NCBI GenBank assembly: GCA_913774355.1
Contig: CAJYGB010000028.1
Span: forward strand, 1-40,171
Reading direction: 5' to 3'
Origin: an uncultured Chryseobacterium sp.
GTDB lineage: Bacteria > Bacteroidota > Bacteroidia > Flavobacteriales > Weeksellaceae
DNA: 40,171 bases
Position 1 is the first letter of the stretch. Every line of letters starts with the position of its first letter. Below, one piece after another: positions 1-8,200 of the stretch. The notes below the pieces were generated by a model. That model did not search any database. It saw only the letters and a list, made by a program, of their open reading frames with translations, and was not told where the DNA came from. A program made the position numbers and the translations under genes.

Positions 1-757
1 TTACCGTAGTATCATGTCTGTTAAGAAGAGATCTGAAACTATCCAGCCGGGCGTTGGTTCTTTCAATAGAATATCTTTCTTCATAAAGCTCCGGATCGAA
101 ATAATTATCATCATCATTAGCTGTCATTTTGTTTCTTTTATTGCTGGCAAAGTTCGCGATAATGCCGTGTTGAGAGCATAATGTTCTGAGATGGCGGCAA
201 TCAAAACCCGAATCTGCATTCATAAACAAGCCGTCCATATTAATTTCCGAAGCCTTAAGCACAGAAATTACTTCCGTAAAATGGGTGCCAATATCATAAG
301 TGTCATGGTGACTGCCTGCTTCAGGTTCACTCATGGCAAGAGGGATCCCGTTTTTATCGGTAAGATATAAAGCATTGGTTGTTTTCCTCTTTTTCCTGCC
401 CTGATAGCTAACCTTTTCTCCTCCTTTGGTACAAGGGGTATGGCTGCCATCAAAATTAATATGGGACAGGTCCATCTTTATTCTCCTGGCTTTGAGCAGA
501 CGGGTCCATATTTTTTCCCAGACACCCATTTCACTCCATTTCATGAAATGATGATACACACTGTTCCGGCTGTAATCCGATTCCAAAATAAGACTTTTTA
601 CAGGAAGCATATACCATTGAAGGCCGGTTTTCAGTTTATACAAAATAGCATTAACGATCGAAAGAAAAGAGACCTTGGGGCTAAAACCTCTTTTGTTTTT
701 TGGAATGTATTTTAGTATTTCAAATTCTATCATATCTTTGTCAAGTACATGGTACAT
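1..757 (-). CDS. IS5-family DDE transposase (C-terminus beyond window)
   Basis: The reading frame runs without a stop from an ATG at 757 to the window edge, giving about 252 residues. It has the DDE arrangement of IS5-group transposases: Asp103 in NFDGSH, Asp182 in NADSGFD and Glu232 in YSIERTNARLD, the last matching the Y-(2)-R-(3)-E signature. An N-terminal DUF4096-like segment (GFSPKVS, LQWYMLP, VYHHFMKW) precedes the catalytic domain. A second in-frame ATG lies at 733, but the upstream one is chosen because the extra residues (MYHVLDKD) fit the usual N-terminus. Probably about 20-40 residues are missing at the C-terminus because of the window edge rather than decay. No frameshift or internal stop was found when the strand was translated by eye. 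Confidence 0.85.
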   Translation of the reverse strand, partial: MYHVLDKDMIEFEILKYIPKNKRGFSPKVSFLSIVNAILYKLKTGLQWYMLPVKSLILESDYSRNSVYHHFMKWSEMGVWEKIWTRLLKARRIKMDLSHINFDGSHTPCTKGGEKVSYQGRKKRKTTNALYLTDKNGIPLAMSEPEAGSHHDTYDIGTHFTEVISVLKASEINMDGLFMNADSGFDCRHLRTLCSQHGIIANFASNKRNKMTANDDDNYFDPELYEERYSIERTNARLDSFRSLLNRHDTTV

Positions 758-758
758 C

Positions 759-812
759 GGCTGGGAATTTTAAGTTGTTTTTTTTGCAATTACAATATCT
801 TAAATCCCAGCC
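759..812 (-). repeat. Inverted repeat at IS end, before transposase start
   Basis: The plus-strand sequence 759-774 (GGCTGGGAATTTTAAG) is nearly the reverse complement of 799-812 (CTTAAATCCCAGCC). In a transcript of the transposase entering from outside, the two arms would pair around a loop of about 24 nt. The 3' arm would end one base before the ATG at 757, masking the ribosome-entry region. The outer arm is probably also the terminal inverted repeat recognised by the transposase. Confidence 0.5.
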
Positions 813-1457
813 TTTTTTCCAAAGAAAAAAGTTTAAATGACTTCAATATTTGAGAAGAGAGTTTCTTAGTTACGGAACCTTATAGAATCGGGTTCTTTAT
901 CTTTTCAGCTAAAGTCCCGCTTTACTTATAAATGCAAACTTTTTATTAAAAAAAAGAGTTGTGTTCTAAATAAATTTAATACAAATTCAGTAAAAATACG
1001 TAGTGCCGGAAATTTTGCATTTCCTAATTTTATCGAATAATAATTGCAGGTGAGTATACTTTAAAATTTGAAAAAAATGAAGCTATAATAAATTATGGAT
1101 TAATTTTTTTTAATAAATGATAATTATATCAATAATAAAATTAAATTTGTAATGCAAATGTGGTTGTTTTAAAAGAAGTAACTGCAAATAAAAACTGAGA
1201 CTAACTAAATGTCATTACCATGAATATTAATTTAAACAATTCCCTTTTTAATTTCAATCTCACTTTTTTGTGATTTACAGGAATATTTGATGCAGGTATC
1301 GTTATCAGATATGCTTTTGTTTTTACTTGTATGAAATGTTTTCATTACTCGAGCCTTTACTGAAATCTTGCAATTTATTCATGTGCAAATTCTGATGATC
1401 AGTTTCCCTGAATAAGTTCACTTTTAATAAATTTTTCATTTTTAAAAACCAATAATT
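813..1457. other. Gene-free AT-rich intergenic region
   Basis: About 645 nt between the insertion sequence and the first collar gene. I found no convincing ORF, RNA gene or strong hairpin. It probably contains the promoter and leader of the collar operon. The best, weak candidate is a TTTG at 1286-1289 with TGCTTTTG at 1312-1319 (7 of 8 matches to TAnnTTTG), but the 22-nt spacer is long for Bacteroidota promoters. Insertion of the IS may also have separated this region from older upstream sequence. Confidence 0.5.
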
Positions 1458-1997
1458 ATGGACGGAACAATTGGAGAAATCCGACTTTTTGCCGCAAATT
1501 TTGCTCCCAGAAACTGGCAGTATTGTAATGGTGCTTTATTGGCCATCAGGTCAAACACGGCACTATTCTCAATTTTAGGAACCACTTATGGTGGGGATGG
1601 TATAAATACCTTCGGCCTTCCGAACCTTGCAGGCCGATCGGCTGTAGGGGTAGGACAGGGCCCTGGTTTATCTTATTATGCGCTGGGAGAAATGACAGGA
1701 ACAAATTCTGTAACGCTTACCATGGCCAATCTGCCTGCTCATACCCACAGTTTGTCAGGAAATGTTGTGATTCCTGCGTATTCGGATGAGGGGGATTCAG
1801 GAACTCCTGCAAATAACATTCTTGCATCAAAGGCATTAATGTACAGTAACCAGGTTGCAGATTCTACTACAAGACCCATTCCGTTGGCATTGCAGATAGG
1901 TGTTTCGGGAGGAAGTAACGCACTTACTTTAGTTCAGCCTTCGCTGGGAATGAATTACATAATTTGTCTTTACGGGGTTTTTCCTTCAAGAGGATAA
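1458..1997 (+). CDS. Phage tail collar-domain (Mdp-like) protein 1
   Basis: This 179-residue protein has the phage tail Collar domain of the microcystin-dependent-protein (Mdp) family. The N-terminus has IGEIRLF-x(2)-NFAP-x(2)-W-x(2)-CNG, then a SILGTTYGGDG segment, LPNLAGR and a GTNSVTLT-x(3)-LPAHTH stretch. A SDEG-x(2)-GTPANN motif follows mid-chain, and the chain ends NYIICLYGVFPSRG, as is usual for the family. The length matches the family. No signal peptide or membrane segment is present. It is the first of three adjacent paralogues (next gene 50 nt away), suggesting three distinct subunits of one assembly. The family is named from phage tail fibres and from cyanobacteria; its cellular role in non-phage loci is not established. 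No other phage structural gene lies nearby. Confidence 0.88.
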   Translation: MDGTIGEIRLFAANFAPRNWQYCNGALLAIRSNTALFSILGTTYGGDGINTFGLPNLAGRSAVGVGQGPGLSYYALGEMTGTNSVTLTMANLPAHTHSLSGNVVIPAYSDEGDSGTPANNILASKALMYSNQVADSTTRPIPLALQIGVSGGSNALTLVQPSLGMNYIICLYGVFPSRG

Positions 1998-2047
1998 TAT
2001 AATCACTGAAATTTAAAATAACATTAATAACAATTAAAGATATCATT

Positions 2048-2587
2048 ATGGAAGGTTATATAGGAGAAATCCGTTTATTTGGTGGAAACTTCGCTCCGCA
2101 AGGATGGGCTTTCTGCAACGGAACACTTTACAGTATATCACAATATACAGCAGCATATTCAATATTAGGAACAAACTTCGGAGGCAACGGCCAATCTACA
2201 TTTGGTGTGCCCGACCTTCGTGGGAGGATTGCTGTGGGAACAGGTCAGGGAGCAGGTCTTTCTCCCATAGATTTAGGAGAGGTCGGCGGAACTGAAACTG
2301 TTACTATGACTACAGCACAAATGCCTGCTCACAGCCATACCGCAGCAGCGACAATTGCGTTTCCTTGTTTTTCAGATGAAGGCAATACGGGTTCGCCGGC
2401 GGGTAATGTGCTCGCAGGTTCAGCCGCAGCTTACTCTACTCAGGCGCCGGATACTTTTATTGCACCGGCTGCCACAACGGGCTCCATATCTGCTGCAGGA
2501 AATAATATTCCATTTAGTATTATACAGCCTGTGCTGGCAACCAATTATATTATTTGTCTTGAAGGCATTTATCCGACAAGAGATTAA
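2048..2587 (+). CDS. Phage tail collar-domain (Mdp-like) protein 2
   Basis: A second Collar-domain protein, also 179 residues, colinear with its neighbours along its whole length. Landmarks are IGEIRLFGGNFAPQGWAFCNG at the start, SILGTNFGGNG, LPAHSH-equivalent MPAHSH, SDEGNTGSPAGNVLAG in the middle, and QPVLATNYIICLEGIYPTRD at the end. It has no export signal. The most variable stretch among the three paralogues is between the mid-chain SDEG motif and the C-terminal QP motif. That stretch is rich in Ala, Thr and Ser here and may form the distal, specificity-bearing part. Genes 1-3 lie in one direction with gaps of 50 and 28 nt, so co-transcription is very likely. Confidence 0.88.
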   Translation: MEGYIGEIRLFGGNFAPQGWAFCNGTLYSISQYTAAYSILGTNFGGNGQSTFGVPDLRGRIAVGTGQGAGLSPIDLGEVGGTETVTMTTAQMPAHSHTAAATIAFPCFSDEGNTGSPAGNVLAGSAAAYSTQAPDTFIAPAATTGSISAAGNNIPFSIIQPVLATNYIICLEGIYPTRD

Positions 2588-2615
2588 TTCATTAAATTAT
2601 TAAAAAACAATTATT

Positions 2616-3158
2616 ATGGAAGGAACCATGTCAGAAATAAGAATGTTTGCCGGAAATTTTGCTCCCAAATATTGGGCGTTTTGTCAGGGGCAGACAATAG
2701 CAATTAATACCAACCAGGCACTTTTTGCTCTTTTAGGTACAATGTACGGAGGTAATGGAACCACAAACTTTATGCTGCCGAATTTTGCAGGGAGAACAGC
2801 TATGGGAACCGGAACCGGAGCGGGAACTAAAGTATTTCAATTAGGAATGATGACGGGTACTGAAACAGTGACCTGCGACATACCGCACATGCCGATGCAT
2901 ACGCACACGGCAGGATCCGAAACTGTTTCTATAAAAACATTTTCAGATGAGGGAAATACAGGCTCCCCGGCAGGCAGTACGCTAGCATCATTACAGGGCT
3001 TGTATTCTAATGAACAGCCGGACAGCAGTATGAAAGCCATGCCCAATGCATTCGCTTTAAGCGTTTCAGGATTAGGTCAGCCGATAAACATTCGTCAGCC
3101 GTATCTGGGAATTAATTACATCATCTGTATGTACGGAATTTTCCCTTCAAGATCTTAA
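2616..3158 (+). CDS. Phage tail collar-domain (Mdp-like) protein 3
   Basis: The third Collar-domain paralogue, 180 residues. It shares the frame of the other two: SEIRMFAGNFAPKYWAFCQG, ALLGTMYGGNG, LPNFAGRTAMGTG, MPMHTH, SDEGNTGSPAGS and QPYLGINYIICMYGIFPSRS. It is more Met-rich than its neighbours and has CQG where the others have CNG. It lacks a signal peptide. Its start context (AACAATTATTATGGA) closely resembles that of collar gene 1, consistent with tandem duplication including the translation-initiation region. A perfect 9-bp stem-loop follows the stop and separates the triad from the two downstream enzyme-like genes. Confidence 0.88.
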   Translation: MEGTMSEIRMFAGNFAPKYWAFCQGQTIAINTNQALFALLGTMYGGNGTTNFMLPNFAGRTAMGTGTGAGTKVFQLGMMTGTETVTCDIPHMPMHTHTAGSETVSIKTFSDEGNTGSPAGSTLASLQGLYSNEQPDSSMKAMPNAFALSVSGLGQPINIRQPYLGINYIICMYGIFPSRS

Positions 3159-3175
3159 AATCAGTACTTATTTAA

Positions 3176-3202
3176 TCTCCGGCAGAATTATTTTGCCGGA
3201 GA
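3176..3202 (+). terminator. Intercistronic stem-loop after collar triad
   Basis: TCTCCGGCA and TGCCGGAGA pair perfectly over 9 bp around a 9-nt loop. Only a weak T-rich tail (CTTTATC) follows, so this is more likely an attenuator or mRNA-processing or stabilising hairpin than a full terminator. It would give higher expression of the collar genes than of the two genes after it. Confidence 0.6.
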
Positions 3203-3215
3203 CTTTATCAAAAAT

Positions 3216-4337
3216 ATGAAAATAGCTTTACTTTTACCACGGTCTGTTATTTATCCGTCACTTTCATTTGATATCATGGACGGTTTCAAGCAATCCCTTA
3301 AAAATATGGGTCTGGAAGGATACCATGAAATCGTTTCGGCAGGAATAGGTGTTGCTGCAAAAAACGAGGAAATTTATGATCAGTGCGAACAGTTTTTGTT
3401 GGCCGGAACCGATGTCATCATAGGATATATGAATCCTCTTTCAGCAGAATTCGTACATCCTCTGTTTGAAGCTTCGGGCAAAGCCCTGATTGTTCTGGAC
3501 AGCGGTTATCATTTCCCAGCGTTCAGCGAAAAACTTTCCAACGCGTGGTTTATCTCTCTGCAGGGCGGTTTGTGTACCCGTGTGATTACACAGAAGGCCA
3601 TTGAAGACGGATTCAGGAATTTTGCATTCAGTTGTTCCTTTTATGACGCTGGATATCGCCCTTCCTATGTATATGCCGCTGCGGCTGAAGAAAAAGGAGG
3701 ATCAATAGTATTTAATCATATTACCCCTTTGAAGCGTTCAGAATTTACACTGAAACCACTTGTTGAATTTCTTAAGCAAGAACCGGAAACGGCCGTACTT
3801 GCTACTTTTTGCGGAGACATGGCCGAAGACTTTTTTGCAGGGAGCAGCGATATAGCAGATTATTGCAAAGTGTACGCTACAGGCTTTACTTCTGATGAGG
3901 CATGGCTTGAAAAAATACCTTATCCAGGATATGAATGGAGTGCAGCAGTAGCTTGGTCCAGAAATTTGAGGATCCCTGAAAATGAAACCTTTGTAACTAT
4001 AATGGACGGTATTAAATATGGGAAAGCGAATCTTTTTTCTGTACTGGGATGGGAAGCTGCACAGTTTATAGGGCTGGAAAACATAATGTTTGGCGGGATG
4101 ACCATCAATTCGCCACGCGGAAAAATATATATGAATCCTGAAAGCGGATTTTCGGAGGCTCCAGTATACTATACCACCGTTTCAAAAGACGAAAATACGG
4201 GCAACTGTCTTTTAAAAGACCTTCATGCAGCTTCCGGTACAGATGCGGAACGCAAAGGACTGGAAAAGAATATTGAATACATACGAACTGTAGAAGCCAA
4301 TACCTGGCTTAATGCTTATGCCTGCTTAGAATCATGA
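3216..4337 (+). CDS. Periplasmic-binding-protein-fold protein, no signal peptide
   Basis: This 373-residue protein resembles the LIVBP / Peripla_BP_6 type of ligand-binding fold. It opens with a beta strand (MKIALLLPRS) and an amphipathic helix (DIMDGFKQSLKNMG), and repeats the alpha/beta pattern through two lobes (for example DVIIGYMNP, ALIVLDSGY, AVLATFCGDMAEDFF, YATGFTSDEAW). It lacks the signal peptide or lipobox expected of a transporter-bound receptor, and no permease or ATPase gene is adjacent. It overlaps the formyltransferase gene by 4 nt (ATGA), implying translational coupling and a joint cytoplasmic job. I infer a ligand-sensing or scaffold role connected to the collar proteins; the ligand is unknown. 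Confidence 0.6.
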   Translation: MKIALLLPRSVIYPSLSFDIMDGFKQSLKNMGLEGYHEIVSAGIGVAAKNEEIYDQCEQFLLAGTDVIIGYMNPLSAEFVHPLFEASGKALIVLDSGYHFPAFSEKLSNAWFISLQGGLCTRVITQKAIEDGFRNFAFSCSFYDAGYRPSYVYAAAAEEKGGSIVFNHITPLKRSEFTLKPLVEFLKQEPETAVLATFCGDMAEDFFAGSSDIADYCKVYATGFTSDEAWLEKIPYPGYEWSAAVAWSRNLRIPENETFVTIMDGIKYGKANLFSVLGWEAAQFIGLENIMFGGMTINSPRGKIYMNPESGFSEAPVYYTTVSKDENTGNCLLKDLHAASGTDAERKGLEKNIEYIRTVEANTWLNAYACLES

Positions 4338-5272
4338 CGAAGCTATTTAAAACAGCAGTTTTATGTAATAACCGGATGGCGTTTCCGGCTTTGCAGTCTT
4401 TACAGGCAGCAGGCCGGCTTTGTGCTTTAGGAGTACCGGAAAATAATGTTGAAATAAAGGAATTTTGTTCTATGCTTTCAAAACAGGCAGGAATACCTTT
4501 ATTTATAATGAATCAAAAGATTTTCTCTGATCAGATAACAGAAATGATTAATATTTCTGGTGCAGATACCGTCTTTACCATGACTTTTCCGTGGAAAATT
4601 TCTGCCGAAATTCTTGATCTCTATCCGGGTAAATTTTACAATTTTCATTATGGTCTTTTACCCGAAATGCGTGGAGGTGATCCTGTTTTTGAAACCATTA
4701 GAAGCCGTGCTGTGCAGTCAGGCATTACTGTTCATGTAATCGATCGGTATATTGATAGAGGAGCGGTTATCCTTAAAAAAACAATTCCGGTTACTACAGA
4801 TATGACGCATGGTGCGCTTTGTACTCATTTGTCATGGTTAGGAGCCAGTCTCTTAAATGAACTTTTAAACCTTTTGCAAAGCCATTTTAAAGGAACAGAG
4901 CAGAACGAAGGCCAGGCGCGGTATTACCCAAAACCTGGTGCTTCAGATGTCTGCATTTCCTGGGAAAAACAGGATGCCGGAACCATTGAGGCATTGGCAA
5001 GGGCCTGCAACCCGTGGAATAAAGGAGCTTATACCCAATGGAACGGATGGAATATCAGAGTAGTGGAAGCTGCACCTGTTCAAAACATAAATTATCATAC
5101 CGGGTTTCCCGGAGCCATAATTTCTTTGGATAAGGAAAACGGATTAGTTGTGAAATGTAATCATAATTCTTATCTGAGATTAGATATTGTCTATACTGAA
5201 GAAGCCTTCATGAGCGGGCATAAATTATCCGCTTTTGGGCTGAAAAAGGGTGGACAATTCCTGAATTTATAA
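4334..5272 (+). CDS. Formyltransferase-fold protein (Fmt-like)
   Basis: This 312-residue protein has a Formyl_trans_N-like domain. The family's catalytic triad appears to be kept: Asn103 and His105 in NFHYGLLP and Asp141 in the YIDRGAVIL segment. These correspond to Asn, His and Asp of methionyl-tRNA formyltransferase and of sugar-nucleotide N-formyltransferases. A shorter C-terminal domain (about 210-312) contains SWEKQDAGTIEALARACNPW, as in the Fmt C-terminal region. It would use 10-formyl-tetrahydrofolate to formylate an amine. It is unlikely to be the housekeeping Fmt, given its context after collar genes and its divergent N-terminus, which lacks the usual (F)xG-T start. The acceptor could be an amino sugar, a peptide N-terminus or a lysine; nothing in the sequence decides this. 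Confidence 0.7.
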   Translation: MTKLFKTAVLCNNRMAFPALQSLQAAGRLCALGVPENNVEIKEFCSMLSKQAGIPLFIMNQKIFSDQITEMINISGADTVFTMTFPWKISAEILDLYPGKFYNFHYGLLPEMRGGDPVFETIRSRAVQSGITVHVIDRYIDRGAVILKKTIPVTTDMTHGALCTHLSWLGASLLNELLNLLQSHFKGTEQNEGQARYYPKPGASDVCISWEKQDAGTIEALARACNPWNKGAYTQWNGWNIRVVEAAPVQNINYHTGFPGAIISLDKENGLVVKCNHNSYLRLDIVYTEEAFMSGHKLSAFGLKKGGQFLNL

Positions 5273-5287
5273 CTTAAATATATTAAA

Positions 5288-8200
5288 ATGAAAAATTTTT
5301 ATTCTACAATCAGAAAACTGACGAAAACAGTCGTCATGATGGGAGCGTCGCTGCTGGGGTATGCCCAAGCTCAGACGACTCTCTCCCCCGGAGGTATTGC
5401 GTTTACCTCTTATGATTCGAGTTCTACTTCGGTAGATGTATTCTCTTTTGTTTTGCTTGCCCCTATTTCTAGCGGAACACAAATAAGCTTTACCGATCGG
5501 GGGTATCAGGGGAACAATGTCTGGCAAGCAGCCGGATCAACAGAATCTGCCATTACATGGACAAGCGGTACTGCGTTGCCGGCCGGTACTGAAGTGTATA
5601 TTTCAGCGTTGTCAGCTTCTGTTTATAATCCCGCAACAAGTACATCTATACCCAATGGTACTGTAGCACTTACTGATGGAACATCCTCCAATGGATTGGT
5701 ATTATCTTCTGTTGGAGATCAAATCATTGCATTCCAGGGAGGGAACGGTAGTGTTACAGGTGCTAATGTAACTTGTATTGCCGGTATCAATTATTTTTAT
5801 ACGGCAGGCTCTACAACAGCCGGATGGAATAGTGATGCCGTTGGGAGTCCTAACGCTTCATTAATGCCACCCGGACTTACCGGAGGTACGAATGCATTCT
5901 ATACAGGACCGGTGTCTGGTGTCACAGTAGCTAAATCCGGAAATTTTAACTGTACCGGTGTTCCAACATCAACCGTTGCTAATATAAGAACAGCGGTTAT
6001 GAATAATGCCAACTGGACACTTAGTACTGCTGCAGGGCCGCAATATTCAGGATGCACATTTCTTGCCAGCAGTCCGGTAATCACGACGAATCCGGCGAAC
6101 AGAACCATATGTGCAGGTGGTACCACTACCTTTACAGTTGCTGCTTCGGGGGCTACTTCTTACCAGTGGTATCAGAATTCCGGAAGCGGTTTTATTGCTT
6201 TGACAAACACGGCTCCTTATTCAGGAGTTACAACCAGTACTTTAACAATCACGGGGGCTACATCAGCAATGAACGGTTACCAGTATCGTGCGGTGGCAAC
6301 GGGTTCAGGCTCTGCAACTTCTAATGCGGCTACATTAACGGTAACCAGTATCAGTACGGCAGGAAGCGTAACGAGTGTCGCCTGTAATGGAGGCAGCAAT
6401 GGGGTTGCTTCTGTTGTTCCTTCAGGAGGAACGGCGCCTTATACTTATTCCTGGTCACCGGTCGGAGGTACAGCCTCTATGGCTACAGGCTTGTCAGCAG
6501 GATCTTATACGGTGACGGTAACCGATAATTCAGGCTGTCAGACTACAAGAACTTTTATCGTAACTCAGCCGAGTGCTATTGTATCTTCTACGACAATAAC
6601 AAATATTGCATGTAATGGAAGCGCCACAGGTGCCATCGATTTAACTGTTTCGGGCGGAGTCCCACCTTATACCTACAACTGGGGTGGCGGAGTCACAACA
6701 GAAGACAGAACGGGATTAGCAGCGGGAACATATACGGTAACCATTACCGATGCTAATGGATGTACTAAAACGGTAAATGCTACGGTAACACAACCTGCAA
6801 GTGCAGTAAGCGGAACAACGGTAGTAACGAATGTTGCGTGTAACGGCGCTTCCAACGGAGCGATCAACTTAACACCTTCAGGAGGAACAGCACCATATAC
6901 TTTCAACTGGGGTGGCGGAATCACAACAGAAGACAGAACGGGTCTTGCAGCCGGAACGTATACGGTAACCATTACCGATGCCAATGGATGTACCGGCACA
7001 GTGAATGTTACAGTAACCCAACCTGCGAGTGCAGTAAGCGGAACAACGGTAGTAACTAATGTTGCGTGTAACGGCGCTTCCAACGGATCGATCAATTTAA
7101 CGCCAGCTGGAGGAACAGCACCTTATACTTTCAATTGGGGTGGCGGAATTACAACAGAAGACAGGACGGGATTAGCAGCGGGAACCTACACGGTAACCAT
7201 TACCGATGCTAACGGATGTACAGGAACTGTAAATGCAACGATAACCCAGCCTGCAGCTCTTGTTGCAGCTACTTCCCAGACGAATATCGCATGTAATGGC
7301 GGTGCAACAGGAATAGCAGCTGTTACCGTTTCAGGCGGAACAGCACCTTATACCTATTCATGGTCTCCGGTAGGGGGAACGGCTGCAACAGCTACCGGTC
7401 TTTCTGCAGGAACTTATACAGTGACCATTACCGATGCTAATGGATGTACTTTATCCAGAAATTTCACAATTACCCAGCCTGCCAGCGCAGTAACTGGAAC
7501 AACAGTAGTAACGAATGTTGCGTGTAACGGCGCTTCCAACGGAGCGATCAACCTAACACCTTCAGGAGGAACAGCACCATATACTTTCAATTGGGGTGGT
7601 GGAATCACAACAGAAGACAGAACGGGTCTTGCAGCCGGAACGTATACGGTAACCATTACCGATGCCAATGGATGTACCGGCACAGTGAATGTTACAGTAA
7701 CCCAACCTGCCAGTGCAGTAAGCGGAACAACGGTAGTAACGAATGTTGCGTGTAACGGCGCTTCCAACGGAGCGATCAATTTAACGCCAGCTGGAGGAAC
7801 AGCACCTTATACTTTCAATTGGGGTGGCGGAATTACAACAGAAGACAGAACAGGTCTTGCAGCCGGAACGTATACGGTAATTATCACTGATGCGAACGGA
7901 TGTACAGCAACGGTAAATGCTACGGTAACCCAACCTGCCAGTGCAGTAAGCGGAACAACGGTAGTAACGAATGTTGCGTGTAACGGAGCTTCCAACGGAG
8001 CGATCAACCTAACACCTTCAGGAGGAACAGCACCATATACTTTCAACTGGGGTGGTGGAATCACCACTGAAGACAGAACGGGATTAGCAGCGGGAACGTA
8101 TACAGTAGTAATCACTGATGCGAACGGATGTACAGCGACTGTTAACGCTACGGTAACCCAACCTACAACATTAAGCGCAGCCGTTACACAAACCAATGTA

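Larger units (their letters stand above)
1..812 (-). mobile_element. IS5-type insertion sequence, cut by window start
   Basis: The element carries one DDE transposase gene read on the minus strand. Its right boundary is placed at about 812, where an outward-in sequence beginning GGCTGGGATTTAAG would be the terminal inverted repeat. The other end lies outside the window, so neither the matching inverted repeat nor a target-site duplication can be seen, and the boundary is an inference. A second, near-identical copy of this motif in opposite orientation (759-774) lies just inside the end, directly before the transposase start. Confidence 0.65.

Noticed and set aside
440..715. 91-residue plus-strand frame in the IS region
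   Set aside because: It is the antisense shadow of the transposase, whose minus-strand frame has the full DDE motif set.
1458..3158. A prophage or contractile injection system
   Set aside because: Only collar-domain genes are present. No sheath, tube, baseplate, ATPase, capsid or integrase gene occurs in the window.
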